From Streptomyces sp. C10-9-1 (GTDB lineage: Bacteria; Actinomycetota; Actinomycetes; Streptomycetales; Streptomycetaceae), in contig NZ_JANHKP010000014.1 in NCBI RefSeq assembly GCF_024497955.1, positions 1 through 64,000 on the forward strand: a stretch of 64,000 bases of DNA. Direction: 5' to 3'. The translations under genes were made by a program, and so were the position numbers. The notes under the pieces are model-generated. The model searched no databases. It was given only the letters and a program-made list of their open reading frames with translations, and was not told the DNA's origin. Of the stretch, positions 18,635 to 26,860 are shown piece by piece; the first letter of the stretch is position 1; the number at the start of each line of letters is the position of its first letter.

Positions 18635-18727
18635 ATGCCAGCGACCTCAGCGCCCCTCGCGACCCGCCACCGCGGGTCCCGCAGCGCTGTCCAGGCCCGC
18701 TGTCGCTGTTGTCGCACCACCTCCTGA
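18635..18727 (+). CDS. Cysteine-rich leader peptide upstream of cysteine dioxygenase
   Basis: 30-codon frame running from ATG to TGA, encoding a basic peptide that ends ARCRCCRTTS. All three Cys codons are TGT, the codon Streptomyces avoids, and they sit within four codons, five codons before the stop. The frame has no ribosome binding site, but its ATG is at the predicted transcription start. A perfect anti-Shine-Dalgarno-like CCTCCT spans the last codons (18720-18725). Cysteine dioxygenase starts 136 nt downstream. Leaderless polycysteine mini-ORFs acting as cysteine-responsive attenuators are known upstream of sulfur genes in mycobacteria; this has the same layout. Function here is inferred, and the frame could be chance. 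Confidence 0.55.
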   Translation: MPATSAPLATRHRGSRSAVQARCRCCRTTS

Positions 18728-18863
18728 AGCCGTCGAGCCCCGCTCCGGCCTCCCCCGCGTTCCCCACTCCGCCGCGCCGCACCGTTGCCCGGCGCACCCC
18801 GCACCCGTACCGCCGGGTCGGGCAGGCCCCGTACGCTCCCCCTGCCGAGGACCACCGCACCCC

Positions 18864-19382
18864 ATGAACAGCGACAGCGACCTCCAGATCGCCGGCGACA
18901 TCCTCTCCGTCCAGCACCTGCTCCGGCCCGCACCCGAGCACCCCTCCACCGTGGCCGAGTTCGCCGGCCTCGCCCGGTCCATCGCCGCGGACCGGGCCGG
19001 CTGGGAGCCCCTGGTCCGGTACGACGCGGCCTCCCGCTGGTACCACCGGCTCAGGACGGGCCCCGGCTACGAGGTCTGGCTGCTGAGCTGGGTCCCCGGA
19101 CAGGGCAGCGGCCGCCACGGCCACGGCGGGTCCTCCGGGGTGCTCACCGTGCTCTCCGGCGAGCTGACCGAGCGCTCCGCGCGCGGGGAGCTGAGCCTGC
19201 GCCCGGGAGACCAGCGGGTGTTCGCCCCGGGATACGTGCACGAGGTCGCCAACGACGCGCTCGACGGCGCGGTCAGCCTCCACGTCTACCACCCCGGCCT
19301 CACCGAGATGCCGATGCACGACGCCCCCCGGTGCACCGCGGGAGTGCCCCTCGCCGACCCGCTCGCCGCGCCCCTGGCCTGA
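18864..19382 (+). CDS. Cysteine dioxygenase
   Basis: 172 aa. Cytosolic non-haem iron enzyme of the cupin fold that oxidises L-cysteine to cysteine sulfinate and so drains excess cysteine. The iron ligands are visible as G-R-H-G-H-G-G (two His, near residues 85-90) and YVHEVAN (third His, about residue 130), with the SSGVLTVLSGEL strand between. This matches bacterial CDOs rather than quercetinases or other cupins. GAGGA lies 12 nt before the ATG, a rather long spacing. The upstream 230 nt carry a promoter and a cysteine-coding mini-ORF, suggesting control by cysteine level. fbiA follows 76 bp later. Confidence 0.92.
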   Translation: MNSDSDLQIAGDILSVQHLLRPAPEHPSTVAEFAGLARSIAADRAGWEPLVRYDAASRWYHRLRTGPGYEVWLLSWVPGQGSGRHGHGGSSGVLTVLSGELTERSARGELSLRPGDQRVFAPGYVHEVANDALDGAVSLHVYHPGLTEMPMHDAPRCTAGVPLADPLAAPLA

Positions 19383-19458
19383 CCTCCGGAAACCGCCGCC
19401 CCCGCCGCCGCGGTGGGCGTCCGCCGCCGCCGTGTGACCGGCCTGCGACACTGTGCGC

Positions 19459-20415
19459 ATGCGCATTGTGGTTCTGGCCGGCGGCATCGGCGGCGCCCGT
19501 TTCCTCCGCGGCCTCAGGAGTGCCGCGCCCGAGGCGGACGTCACGGTGATCGGCAACACCGGCGACGACATCCATCTGTTCGGGCTCAAGGTCTGCCCCG
19601 ACCTCGACACCGTGATGTACACCCTGGGCGGGGGCATCGACGAGGAGCAGGGCTGGGGGCGCCGGGACGAGAGCTTCCGGGTGAAGTCCGAGCTCGCGGC
19701 CTACGGAGTGGGCCCCGAGTGGTTCGGGCTCGGCGACCGGGACTTCGCCACCCACGTCGTCCGCACCCAGATGCTCGGGGCCGGGTACCCGCTCAGCGCG
19801 GTCACCGAGGCGCTGTGCACCCGCTGGAACCCGGGCGTACGGCTGCTGCCGATGTCCGACGACCGGGTCGAGACCCACGTGGCCGTCACCCTCGACGGCG
19901 AGCGCCGGGTGATCCACTTCCAGGAGTACTGGGTGCGGCTGCGCGCCTCCGTGGACGCGGAGGCCGTGGTGCCCGTCGGAGCGGACGAGGCGAAGCCCGC
20001 TCCCGGGGTGCTCCAGGCCCTGGCCGAGGCGGACGTGATCCTCCTGCCGCCGTCCAACCCCGTCGTCAGCATCGGCACCATCCTCGCCGTACCCGGGATC
20101 CGCGAGGCCGTCGCCTCCGCCGCGGCGCCGGTCGTCGGCCTCTCCCCCATCGTCGGCGGCGCCCCGGTGCGCGGCATGGCCGACAAGGTGCTGGCCGCCG
20201 TGGGCGTGGAGTCCACCGCCGCGGCCGTCGCCCGGCACTACGGAGCGGGGCTCCTGGACGGCTGGCTGGTCGACACGGCGGACGCGGCGTCCGCGGCCGA
20301 GGTGGAGGCGGCGGGCATCCGCTGCCTCGCCGTACCGCTGATGATGACCGACACCGGGGCCACCGCCGCCATGGCGCGTGCCGCGCTGGCGCTGGCCGAG
20401 GAGGTACGGGCGTGA
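19459..20415 (+). CDS. fbiA: Phosphoenolpyruvyl (2-phospho-L-lactate) transferase of F420 synthesis
   Basis: 318 aa, CofD/FbiA family. It joins the phosphoenolpyruvyl or phospholactyl unit to 7,8-didemethyl-8-hydroxy-5-deazariboflavin, giving (dehydro) F420-0. Family motifs are the N-terminal AGGIGGARFLRGL nucleotide-binding loop, VIGNTGDD, the LPPSNPVVSIGTIL segment near residue 200, and GLSPIVGGAPVRGMADK near 230. I chose the ATG of MRIVVLAGGIGG; a GTG two codons upstream is possible. No Shine-Dalgarno sequence precedes it, and GACACT 6 nt upstream may be a weak -10 of a leaderless message. It overlaps fbiB by 4 bp. Confidence 0.95.
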   Translation: MRIVVLAGGIGGARFLRGLRSAAPEADVTVIGNTGDDIHLFGLKVCPDLDTVMYTLGGGIDEEQGWGRRDESFRVKSELAAYGVGPEWFGLGDRDFATHVVRTQMLGAGYPLSAVTEALCTRWNPGVRLLPMSDDRVETHVAVTLDGERRVIHFQEYWVRLRASVDAEAVVPVGADEAKPAPGVLQALAEADVILLPPSNPVVSIGTILAVPGIREAVASAAAPVVGLSPIVGGAPVRGMADKVLAAVGVESTAAAVARHYGAGLLDGWLVDTADAASAAEVEAAGIRCLAVPLMMTDTGATAAMARAALALAEEVRA

Positions 20416-21722
20416 CCTCCCCCTCGCTCCGGGTGTGGGCCGTCCCCGGCATCGGGGAGGTCCGTCCCGGTGACGACCTGGCCAAGCTGATCGCCGCGGC
20501 CGCCCCCGACCTCGCCGACGGGGACGTCCTGCTGGTCACCTCGAAGATCGTCAGCAAGGCGGAGGGCCGGGTCGTCCAGGCCGCGGACCGGGAGGCAGCC
20601 GTCGACGCCGAGACGGTGCGCGTGGTGGCGCGCCGCGGCACGCTGCGGATCGTGGAGAACCGCCAGGGCCTGGTGATGGCCGCCGCGGGGGTGGACGCCT
20701 CCAACACCCCGGCGGGGACCGTGCTGCTGCTGCCCGCGGACCCCGACGCCTCGGCCCGGGCCCTGCGCAGGGGCCTGCACGAGGAGCTCGGGGTCGACGT
20801 CGGAGTGGTGGTCACCGACACCTTCGGGCGCCCGTGGCGTGCGGGCCTCACCGATGTGGCGATCGGCGCGGCGGGCGTCCGCGTCCTCGACGACCTGCGC
20901 GGCCGGACCGACGCGCACGGCAACCCGCTCCACGCCACCGTCGTCGCGGTGGCGGACGAACTCGCCGCCGCGGGCGACCTCGTCAAGGGCAAGGCCGAGG
21001 GCCTGCCGGTGGCCGTGGTCCGGGGCCTCGCCCACCACGTCGGCGCCGCAGGCGGACCGGACGCGCAGGGTGCGCGGGCACTGGTCCGCGACGCCGCCGA
21101 GGACATGTTCCGCCTCGGCACCTCGGAGGCCCTGCGCGAGGCGGTCACCCTGCGCCGCACCGTCCGCTCGTTCACCGACGAGCCCGTGGACGGCGGGGCG
21201 GTGCGGCGGGCGGTCGCCGCCGCGGTGACGGCACCCGCGCCCCACCACACGACCCCGTGGCGCTTCGTGCTGCTGGAGTCGGAGTCCTCCCGGCTGCGGC
21301 TGCTGGACGCGATGCGCGAGGCGTGGATCGCGGACCTGCGCCGCGACGGGAAGTCGCCGGAGTCGATCGCCCGGCGCGTGCGCCGCGGGGACGTGCTGCG
21401 CAACGCGCCGTATCTGGCCGTCCCCTGCCTGGTCATGGACGGGGCCCACCACTACGGGGACGCCCGGCGGGACGCGGCCGAACGGGAGATGTTCGTGGTC
21501 GCGGCCGGTGCGGGCGTGCAGAACTTCCTGGTGGCCCTCGCGGGCGAGCGGCTGGGGTCCGCATGGGTGTCGTCCACGATGTTCTGCCGCGAGGTGGTGC
21601 GCGAGGTGCTGTCGCTGCCCGCCGGCTGGGACCCCATGGGGGCCGTGGCCGTCGGGCATCCGGCCGCACCCGCGCCGCCCCGCCCGCCGCGTGCGGCGGA
21701 GGGCTTCGTCGAGGTGCGCTGA
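20412..21722 (+). CDS. fbiB: Bifunctional F420:L-glutamate ligase / FMN-dependent reductase
   Basis: 436 aa from a GTG overlapping the fbiA stop (GTGA). Residues ~1-245 are the CofE-type gamma-glutamyl ligase domain (VWAVPGIGEVRPGDDLA, VLLVTSKIVSKAEGR, VVTDTFGRPWRAGLTDVAIG), which adds the glutamate tail of F420. Residues ~250-436 are a nitroreductase-fold domain (RRTVRSFTDEPV, APHHTTPWRFVLLE, GERLGSAWVSSTMF), which in actinobacteria reduces dehydro-F420-0. The fusion is the normal actinobacterial form, and the length is as expected. A 9-bp hairpin follows. Confidence 0.95.
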   Translation: MTSPSLRVWAVPGIGEVRPGDDLAKLIAAAAPDLADGDVLLVTSKIVSKAEGRVVQAADREAAVDAETVRVVARRGTLRIVENRQGLVMAAAGVDASNTPAGTVLLLPADPDASARALRRGLHEELGVDVGVVVTDTFGRPWRAGLTDVAIGAAGVRVLDDLRGRTDAHGNPLHATVVAVADELAAAGDLVKGKAEGLPVAVVRGLAHHVGAAGGPDAQGARALVRDAAEDMFRLGTSEALREAVTLRRTVRSFTDEPVDGGAVRRAVAAAVTAPAPHHTTPWRFVLLESESSRLRLLDAMREAWIADLRRDGKSPESIARRVRRGDVLRNAPYLAVPCLVMDGAHHYGDARRDAAEREMFVVAAGAGVQNFLVALAGERLGSAWVSSTMFCREVVREVLSLPAGWDPMGAVAVGHPAAPAPPRPPRAAEGFVEVR

Positions 21723-21740
21723 GGCCGGGGCGGGCCGGGT

Positions 21741-21764
21741 CCCGGCGGCGCCCCTGCCGCCGGG
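21741..21764. terminator. Hairpin between fbiB and the glycosylase gene
   Basis: Perfect 9-bp GC stem (21741-21749/21756-21764) with a 6-nt loop between convergent genes. Confidence 0.5.
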
Positions 21765-21774
21765 CCCCGCCGTG

Positions 21775-22788
21775 TCACCAGCGGGCGATGTCCACCCGCC
21801 GCATCTTCGGCTCCCGGCGCGGCGGGGTGCGCCCGGAGAGCAGGATCAGCCGGGCGGCGCGGTGGCGCTGCCCGGCGTAGGGCTCCAGCAGGTCGAGCAT
21901 CGCCGCGTCGTCGGCGTCCCGGTCCCCGGCCAGCGCATAGCCGACGATGCGCGGCAGGTGGAGGTCGCCGAGGGTCAGCGCGTCCGGCGCGCCGTGGCTG
22001 CGCTGCACGGTCTCCGCCGAGGTCCACGGGCCGATGCCGGGCACCCGCTCCAGCCGTGCCATCGCCTCGGCGGGCGGCATCGAGGCCGCCTCCTCCATGC
22101 GGTGGGCCGCCCGCACCGCGCGCAGGACGGTCGAGGCGCGCTTGTCGTCGACCCCTGCCCGGTGCCACTCCCAGGACGGGATCAGCGCCCAGGTGCGCGG
22201 GCCGGGCATGACGTGGAGCCGGGGGTCCGGGCCCGGCGCGGGCTCGCCGTGCCCCCGGACCAGCAACCGCCAGGCGCGGTACGCCTCGTCCGTGGTGACC
22301 TTCTGCTCCAGGACGGAGGGGATCAGGGATTCCAGGACCAGCCCGGTGCGCAGCAGCCGCAGGCCGGGGCGGCGGTGCCGGGAGGCGGCGACGAGGCGGT
22401 GGCGGGGGGTGAGTTCCTCCGGGGCGTCGGCGGCGCCGAGGAGTTCGGGCACCCGCTCCAGGAGCCAGTCGGCGCCCTCCCCCCAGGCGTCGGCCTCGAC
22501 CGTGCCCCCGCGCAGGGCGAGGCGCAGGGTGCCGGGGCCCTCCGGGGTGCGGCTGGCCCGCCAGACCGCACCGTCCGGCGAGATCCGGAAGGTGGGGTCG
22601 GCGGGCCCGCGGCGCAGGGGGCCGAGCACCAGGGGGAGGTCCAGCGGCCAGGGCGGGGTCCAGCGCCGGGAGCGGGGCGGGGCTGCCGGACGCGGCACTG
22701 GGCCGGGCGCGCGCCCGCCCTGCGGTGCACGGCTGTCACCGCCCCGCACCGTCGTGCGGCGCACACCCGGTTCGAAGCGCCCTGCCAT
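21775..22788 (-). CDS. DNA-3-methyladenine glycosylase family protein (AlkA-like)
   Basis: 337 aa. Helix-hairpin-helix DNA glycosylase related to AlkA, excising alkylated purines for base-excision repair. The HhH segment LERVPGIGPWTSAETVQRS lies around residue 245, and the catalytic Asp is expected in LTLGDLHLPRIVGYAL about 20 residues later. The preceding LIPSVLEQKVTTDEAYRAWR corresponds to the family's conserved Q-helix. The N-terminal ~60 residues are Pro/Arg-rich and not conserved in character. The start is the ATG of MAGRFEPGVRR. It is 29 bp downstream of the sugar-nucleotide gene and probably co-transcribed with it, although the functions are unrelated. Confidence 0.85.
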   Translation of the reverse strand: MAGRFEPGVRRTTVRGGDSRAPQGGRAPGPVPRPAAPPRSRRWTPPWPLDLPLVLGPLRRGPADPTFRISPDGAVWRASRTPEGPGTLRLALRGGTVEADAWGEGADWLLERVPELLGAADAPEELTPRHRLVAASRHRRPGLRLLRTGLVLESLIPSVLEQKVTTDEAYRAWRLLVRGHGEPAPGPDPRLHVMPGPRTWALIPSWEWHRAGVDDKRASTVLRAVRAAHRMEEAASMPPAEAMARLERVPGIGPWTSAETVQRSHGAPDALTLGDLHLPRIVGYALAGDRDADDAAMLDLLEPYAGQRHRAARLILLSGRTPPRREPKMRRVDIARW

Positions 22789-22817
22789 GGCGCCCAAGAC
22801 TACTGGCCGGGGGACGG

Positions 22818-23936
22818 CTACTGGTCGGACGAGAAGCGCACCGCGCCCGCGGGGAGCACCGCGTCGCACCACACCCGGGCCCCGTGCCGGAGTTCGTTGT
22901 CCTCGCCGACGACGGCTCCGTCGCCCACGACGACCCCGGAGAGCACGGTCCGGGCCCCGATACGGGCACCGCGGCCGATCAGCGACTCCGAGACGACCGC
23001 CCCGGGCTCCACGACGGCTCCCGCGAGCACGGTGCTGCCGTCGATGCGGGCGTCGGCACCGATACGGGCGCCCTCGCCGACCACGGTGCCGCCGCTCAGC
23101 TTGGCCCCGGGCGCTATCCGGGCCGAGGGCAGGACCAGCCGCTCGCCGCGGCGTCCGGGCACGGCGGGCGAGGGAGCGCGGCCGAGCACCAGGTCGGCGG
23201 AGCCGCGGACGAAGGCGTGCGGAGTGCCGAGGTCCAGCCAGTAGGTGGAGTCGACCATGCCCTGGAGGTGGGCGCCGGCGGCCAGCAGTTCGGGGAAGGT
23301 CTCGCGCTCGACGGAGACGGGGCGGCCGTCCGGGATGCCGTCGATCACCGAGCGGCGGAAGACGTAGGCCCCCGCGTTGATCTGGTCGGTGACGATCTCC
23401 TCGGGCGTCTGCGGCTTCTCCAGGAAGGCGGTGACCCGTCCGGTGCCGTCGGTGGGCACCAGGCCGTAGGCACGGGGGTCGTCGACGCGGGTGAGGTGGA
23501 GGGAGACGTCGGCGCCGGCGGTGCGGTGGGTGTCCACCAGCGCGGGTATGTCCAGTCCGGTGAGGATGTCCCCGTTGAAGACGAGGACCGGCTCGTCCGG
23601 TCCGGAGCGGAGCCGGGCGGCGGCGTTGCGTATGGCGCCGCCGGTACCGAGGGGCTCTTCCTCGGTGACGTACTCGAGGTGCAGTCCGAGGACCGAGCCG
23701 TCTCCGAAGTACGGCTCGAAGACCTCCGCCAGATAGGACGTGGCGAGCACGACGTGCTCGACTCCCGCGGCGCGGGCGCGCGCCAACTGGTGGGTGAGGA
23801 AAGGGACACCCGCCGCCGGGACCATTGGCTTCGGGGTCCGGACGGTGAGCGGACGCAGCCGGGTGCCCTTGCCCCCGACCAGGAGTATGGCTTCCGGGGC
23901 CCGGGAGGCCGGGACGGCCTGGTTGGCCTGGTTCAA
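22818..23936 (-). CDS. Sugar-1-phosphate nucleotidyltransferase (GDP-mannose pyrophosphorylase-like)
   Basis: 372 aa. Residues ~18-250 are the nucleotidyltransferase domain: AILLVGGKGTRLRPLT (nucleotide-binding G-x-G-T-R), KPMVP, FNGDIL (metal-binding Asp) and FLEKP. Residues ~270-370 are a left-handed beta-helix of hexapeptide repeats. Together with manA and manB it could complete the route to GDP-mannose, and the equivalent M. tuberculosis gene is annotated as a mannose-1-phosphate guanylyltransferase as I recall it. Sequence alone does not fix the nucleotide or sugar. No ATG or GTG lies in frame near the family N-terminus; TTG 23936 is the most plausible start, so the N-terminus is uncertain. 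Confidence 0.88.
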   Translation of the reverse strand: MNQANQAVPASRAPEAILLVGGKGTRLRPLTVRTPKPMVPAAGVPFLTHQLARARAAGVEHVVLATSYLAEVFEPYFGDGSVLGLHLEYVTEEEPLGTGGAIRNAAARLRSGPDEPVLVFNGDILTGLDIPALVDTHRTAGADVSLHLTRVDDPRAYGLVPTDGTGRVTAFLEKPQTPEEIVTDQINAGAYVFRRSVIDGIPDGRPVSVERETFPELLAAGAHLQGMVDSTYWLDLGTPHAFVRGSADLVLGRAPSPAVPGRRGERLVLPSARIAPGAKLSGGTVVGEGARIGADARIDGSTVLAGAVVEPGAVVSESLIGRGARIGARTVLSGVVVGDGAVVGEDNELRHGARVWCDAVLPAGAVRFSSDQ

Positions 23937-24202
23937 TGCGGTCTCTGCTTCCTGCTGGGGCCGGGCACGGTCGCTTGTCGGACCGGCCAGTCTAGGCTCC
24001 GCCCGTCCGTCCCCGGCGGCGGCGCGACGGAGGCCGCGGGTGCCTCGCGGGTGCCGGATCGCCCGCGTACGCGCGGTACGAGGACGGCTCTCCGGCGTGC
24101 GGGCACCGCCGCGGGCGCCGTGCGCCGATCCGCCGGAGGCGGCGGGACGGCCCGGGGGAGCGTGTGCGCGGTGGCACCCGCCCGCCGCCCCGGCAGGTCC
24201 GG

Positions 24203-25696
24203 TCAGCGCCCCTGCAGCGCGGCCGACGCCGTGCGGATCGTGCCGAGTTGGCCGTAGAGGCGGCTGCCCGGGCAGTCGGTGGCGAAGCCGTCGCGGTGCC
24301 CGGCGATGGTGTTGAGGGTGGCCTTCGCACCCTTGGCGTACTTGCCGCTCCCTCCCGAGACCAGGGTCACGCTGCCCTTCGGATCGACTCCGTGCAGGCC
24401 GAGCTTCCACGCGGTCAGTTGGGCGACTGCGGTGACCGCGGCCTGCGGCGGATTGGAGGAACTGTACGTGCCGAGCACGGCGATTCCGGTGCTGTTGGTG
24501 TTGAAACCGAGCGTGTGCGCACCGAGGACCGGCCGGGCCACGCCTCCCGCACGGCCTTCGTAGATGTTTCCGCACTTGTCGATGGCGAAGTTGTAGCCGA
24601 TGTCCCGCCAGCCGCTGCTCACCGTGTGGTAGCGGTAGATACTGCGCAGGACGGAGGGTGCCTGCTGACACGTGTAGTTGTTGCCCGTGGCGCTGTGGTG
24701 GACGAAGGCGGCCTTCACGGTGCTCGTGTAGACGAAGGTCTTCTCGCGGAGCGACTCGTCGGCGCCCCAGCCCTTGCGGATGACGATCGCGGGCCGGGGC
24801 CCGATGTGGGGCTGGGCGGCGGCCGCGTCGAAGCCGAGCGTGCCGCCCGCCGCGGCGGCGGCCTCGGTGTCGTCCCGGTCGAGCGCGGGCAGGACCGTGC
24901 CGGGGGCCGGGGTGGCGGGGGTGCCCGTGCCGGGGCCGGAGGCCGTCGTACCCGTGCCGTCCTCGTCCCCTTCGGTGCCGTCCCCTTCGGTGCCGTCCCC
25001 TTCGGTGCTGTCCCCTTCGGTGCTGTCCCCTTCGGTGCCGTCCTCTTCGGTGCCGTCCTCTTCGGTGCCGGTGCCCCCGGCGCCACCCGGGTCGGTGCCG
25101 TCCGCCCCGGTGTCCGCCTCGCCGTCTCCGCCGCCGCGCGCGCGGTCCCCGGCCGCCGGGGCCGGATCGGACCCGGGTCCGTCCCCCGGGTCCACGAGGT
25201 CCAGGCGCAGGCCCTCGGGGAGGGGCCGGCTGCCGCCGTCCGCGCGCTTCACGCGCACCTCGACGCCGTCCGATGGCCCCACCCACAGCGGGGCGGTGGA
25301 ACCGCGTACGCGGCCCGCCGCGCTCTCCTCGGTGCCGGGGTCCGCGGCGTGGTCGGCGTTGTGGGTCTCGACCCGCTGCCAGGCCGACCAGGTGCCGTCC
25401 GCAAGCGAGCGGGTGCGGACCTCGACGGTGCCCTCCAGTTCGGCCGCGGCGTCCTCCCAGACGAGGCCGAGGAGGGAGAAGGGGGCGACGTCCCGGCGGG
25501 GCAGCCCCTGCACGACCGCGCCGAACGAGCGGTCCGTGGCCGCGGGCCCGAGGGGCTCCAGGGGCAGGGAGCGGGTGGTCCCGGGGATCTCCCGCTCGGG
25601 GTCCGCCCCCGTCGCCGCGCCGGCGGTGAGGGAGAGCGGGAGCACGAGCGCTGCCGCGCAGGCCGCGCTGATCGATGAAACGAGGTATCCACGCAT
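24203..25696 (-). CDS. Secreted peptidoglycan-recognition-type N-acetylmuramoyl-L-alanine amidase
   Basis: 497 aa. Residues 1-28 are a signal peptide. Residues ~45-180 form a beta-rich cell-wall-associated domain. Residues ~205-240 are a run of acidic pentapeptides (E-E/G-D-G/S-T) followed by a Pro/Thr linker. The C-terminal ~185 residues are a PGRP/amidase-2 domain with AAFVHHSATGNNY (zinc His), SSGWRDIGYNFAIDKCGNIYEGR, and TIAGHRDGFATDCPG carrying the second zinc ligands. It should cleave the amide bond between MurNAc and the stem peptide outside the membrane. It starts at the ATG of MRGYLVS; the frame is open further upstream without a signal sequence. Confidence 0.93.
   Translation of the reverse strand: MRGYLVSSISAACAAALVLPLSLTAGAATGADPEREIPGTTRSLPLEPLGPAATDRSFGAVVQGLPRRDVAPFSLLGLVWEDAAAELEGTVEVRTRSLADGTWSAWQRVETHNADHAADPGTEESAAGRVRGSTAPLWVGPSDGVEVRVKRADGGSRPLPEGLRLDLVDPGDGPGSDPAPAAGDRARGGGDGEADTGADGTDPGGAGGTGTEEDGTEEDGTEGDSTEGDSTEGDGTEGDGTEGDEDGTGTTASGPGTGTPATPAPGTVLPALDRDDTEAAAAAGGTLGFDAAAAQPHIGPRPAIVIRKGWGADESLREKTFVYTSTVKAAFVHHSATGNNYTCQQAPSVLRSIYRYHTVSSGWRDIGYNFAIDKCGNIYEGRAGGVARPVLGAHTLGFNTNSTGIAVLGTYSSSNPPQAAVTAVAQLTAWKLGLHGVDPKGSVTLVSGGSGKYAKGAKATLNTIAGHRDGFATDCPGSRLYGQLGTIRTASAALQGR
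24966..25075. repeat. 15-bp coding tandem repeat in the amidase gene
   Basis: About seven near-identical copies of a 15-bp unit (ttcggtgccgtcccc on the plus strand) encode the acidic E-x-D-x-T pentapeptides. Variants differ by single bases in pairs, suggesting recent slippage or unequal exchange that keeps the frame. Confidence 0.85.
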
Positions 25697-25824
25697 GGCT
25701 CGAATCGTCGAAGGGGCGTCCGTTGATCGCCTTTCGGGAATCCGGTCGCGCCCCGTCCGGCCGACCGGGCTACCCGGCATCCGCGGCCGCACTCCCCGGG
25801 CGCGGCGCGCGTACCCTTGCGCGG

Positions 25825-26580
25825 GTGAACTCCAGCGATCGCACCCCGGCCGACCTGCTGCGATCCGCGCTGGCCGCGGACCCGGCACGCCCCTTGGTCA
25901 CTTTCTACGACGATGCCACCGGTGAGCGGGTCGAACTGTCCGTCGCCACCTTCGCCAATTGGGTGGCCAAGACCGCCAACCTCCTCCAGGGAGACCTCGC
26001 CGCCGAGCCGGGCGAGCGGGTCGCCCTGCTGCTGCCCCAGCACTGGCAGACCGCCGTGTGGCTGCTGGCCTGCGCCTCGGTGGGCGTGGTCGCCGACGTC
26101 GGCGGCGACCCGGCCGCCGCGGACCACGTGGTGGCGGGCCCGGGGCGGTTCGACGCGGGGCGGGCCTGCCGGGGGGAGCGCGTCGCGCTGTCCCTGGCAC
26201 CGCTCGGCCGCAGGTTCCCCACTCCGCCCGAGGGCTACGCCGACTACGCGGTGGAGGTGCCCGGCCAGGGCGACGTCTTCGCCCCCTTCGCGCCGGTGGA
26301 CGCGGACGCCCCGGCGCTGGCGCTCGGCGGCTCCGGGGAGCTGAGCGGGGCCGAACTGGTGGACCGGGCACGCGAGGACGCGGCACAGAGGGGACTCACG
26401 ACGGGCTCACGGCTGCTGTCGGGGCTCGCCTGGGACGGGTGGGAGGGCCTGTCGGCCGGGCTGTACGCGCCGCTGGCCGCGGGGGCGTCGGTCGTCCTGT
26501 GCCGGAACCTCGGCGAGCTGCCGGACGGCGCCCTGGCGCAGCGGGTCGACAGCGAGCGCGTCACGCACACCGCCCGCTGA
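25825..26580 (+). CDS. TIGR03089 family protein
   Basis: 251 aa from a GTG with TACCCT ending 7 nt upstream, a typical leaderless start. The sequence resembles the N-terminal part of AMP-binding (acyl-CoA synthetase-like) proteins, for example VTFYDDATGERVELSVATFANWVAKTAN and LLPQHWQTAVWLLACASVG. It is far too short for an adenylating enzyme and lacks the Ser/Thr/Gly-rich AMP loop. It belongs to the small actinobacterial TIGR03089 family, whose role is unknown. It is next to an LCP gene here and, as I recall, next to the LCP gene Rv3267 in M. tuberculosis, so a cell-envelope link is possible. Confidence 0.85.
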   Translation: MNSSDRTPADLLRSALAADPARPLVTFYDDATGERVELSVATFANWVAKTANLLQGDLAAEPGERVALLLPQHWQTAVWLLACASVGVVADVGGDPAAADHVVAGPGRFDAGRACRGERVALSLAPLGRRFPTPPEGYADYAVEVPGQGDVFAPFAPVDADAPALALGGSGELSGAELVDRAREDAAQRGLTTGSRLLSGLAWDGWEGLSAGLYAPLAAGASVVLCRNLGELPDGALAQRVDSERVTHTAR

Positions 26581-26779
26581 GCGTCCGCGCGCCCGGGCCG
26601 TGCGCGGCGCGGGCGCGCACGCCCCGGCCCCCGGCACGGGGAGGGCCGCCGGTCTCCGCCGGCGGGGTGCCGGGCGAATCGGGGCCGGACACCCCCCAAG
26701 TGGCGCATGCCCGGCCCGGGCCTCCCGGGCCGGAACTCAACTCCGGTGGATGATCGGCGACAAGCGTGCTTCACCGCAC

Positions 26780-26805
26780 AACCAAGCGCCGGGCTCGGCC
26801 GTCTA
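26780..26805 (+). promoter_or_regulatory. Possible ECF (SigE-type) promoter upstream of the first LCP gene
   Basis: AACC (26780-26783) and CGTCTA (26800-26805) are spaced as in SigE-type promoters (GGAAC, 16-17 nt, CGTCT). The -10 part lies in a 12-bp palindrome, CCGTCTAGACGG (26799-26810). The -35 matches only partly. Confidence 0.3.
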
Positions 26806-26860
26806 GACGGGCGACTGGCGGCCCAGCTCGCTGCCGATGCCATGAAGGATGGACCCACAC

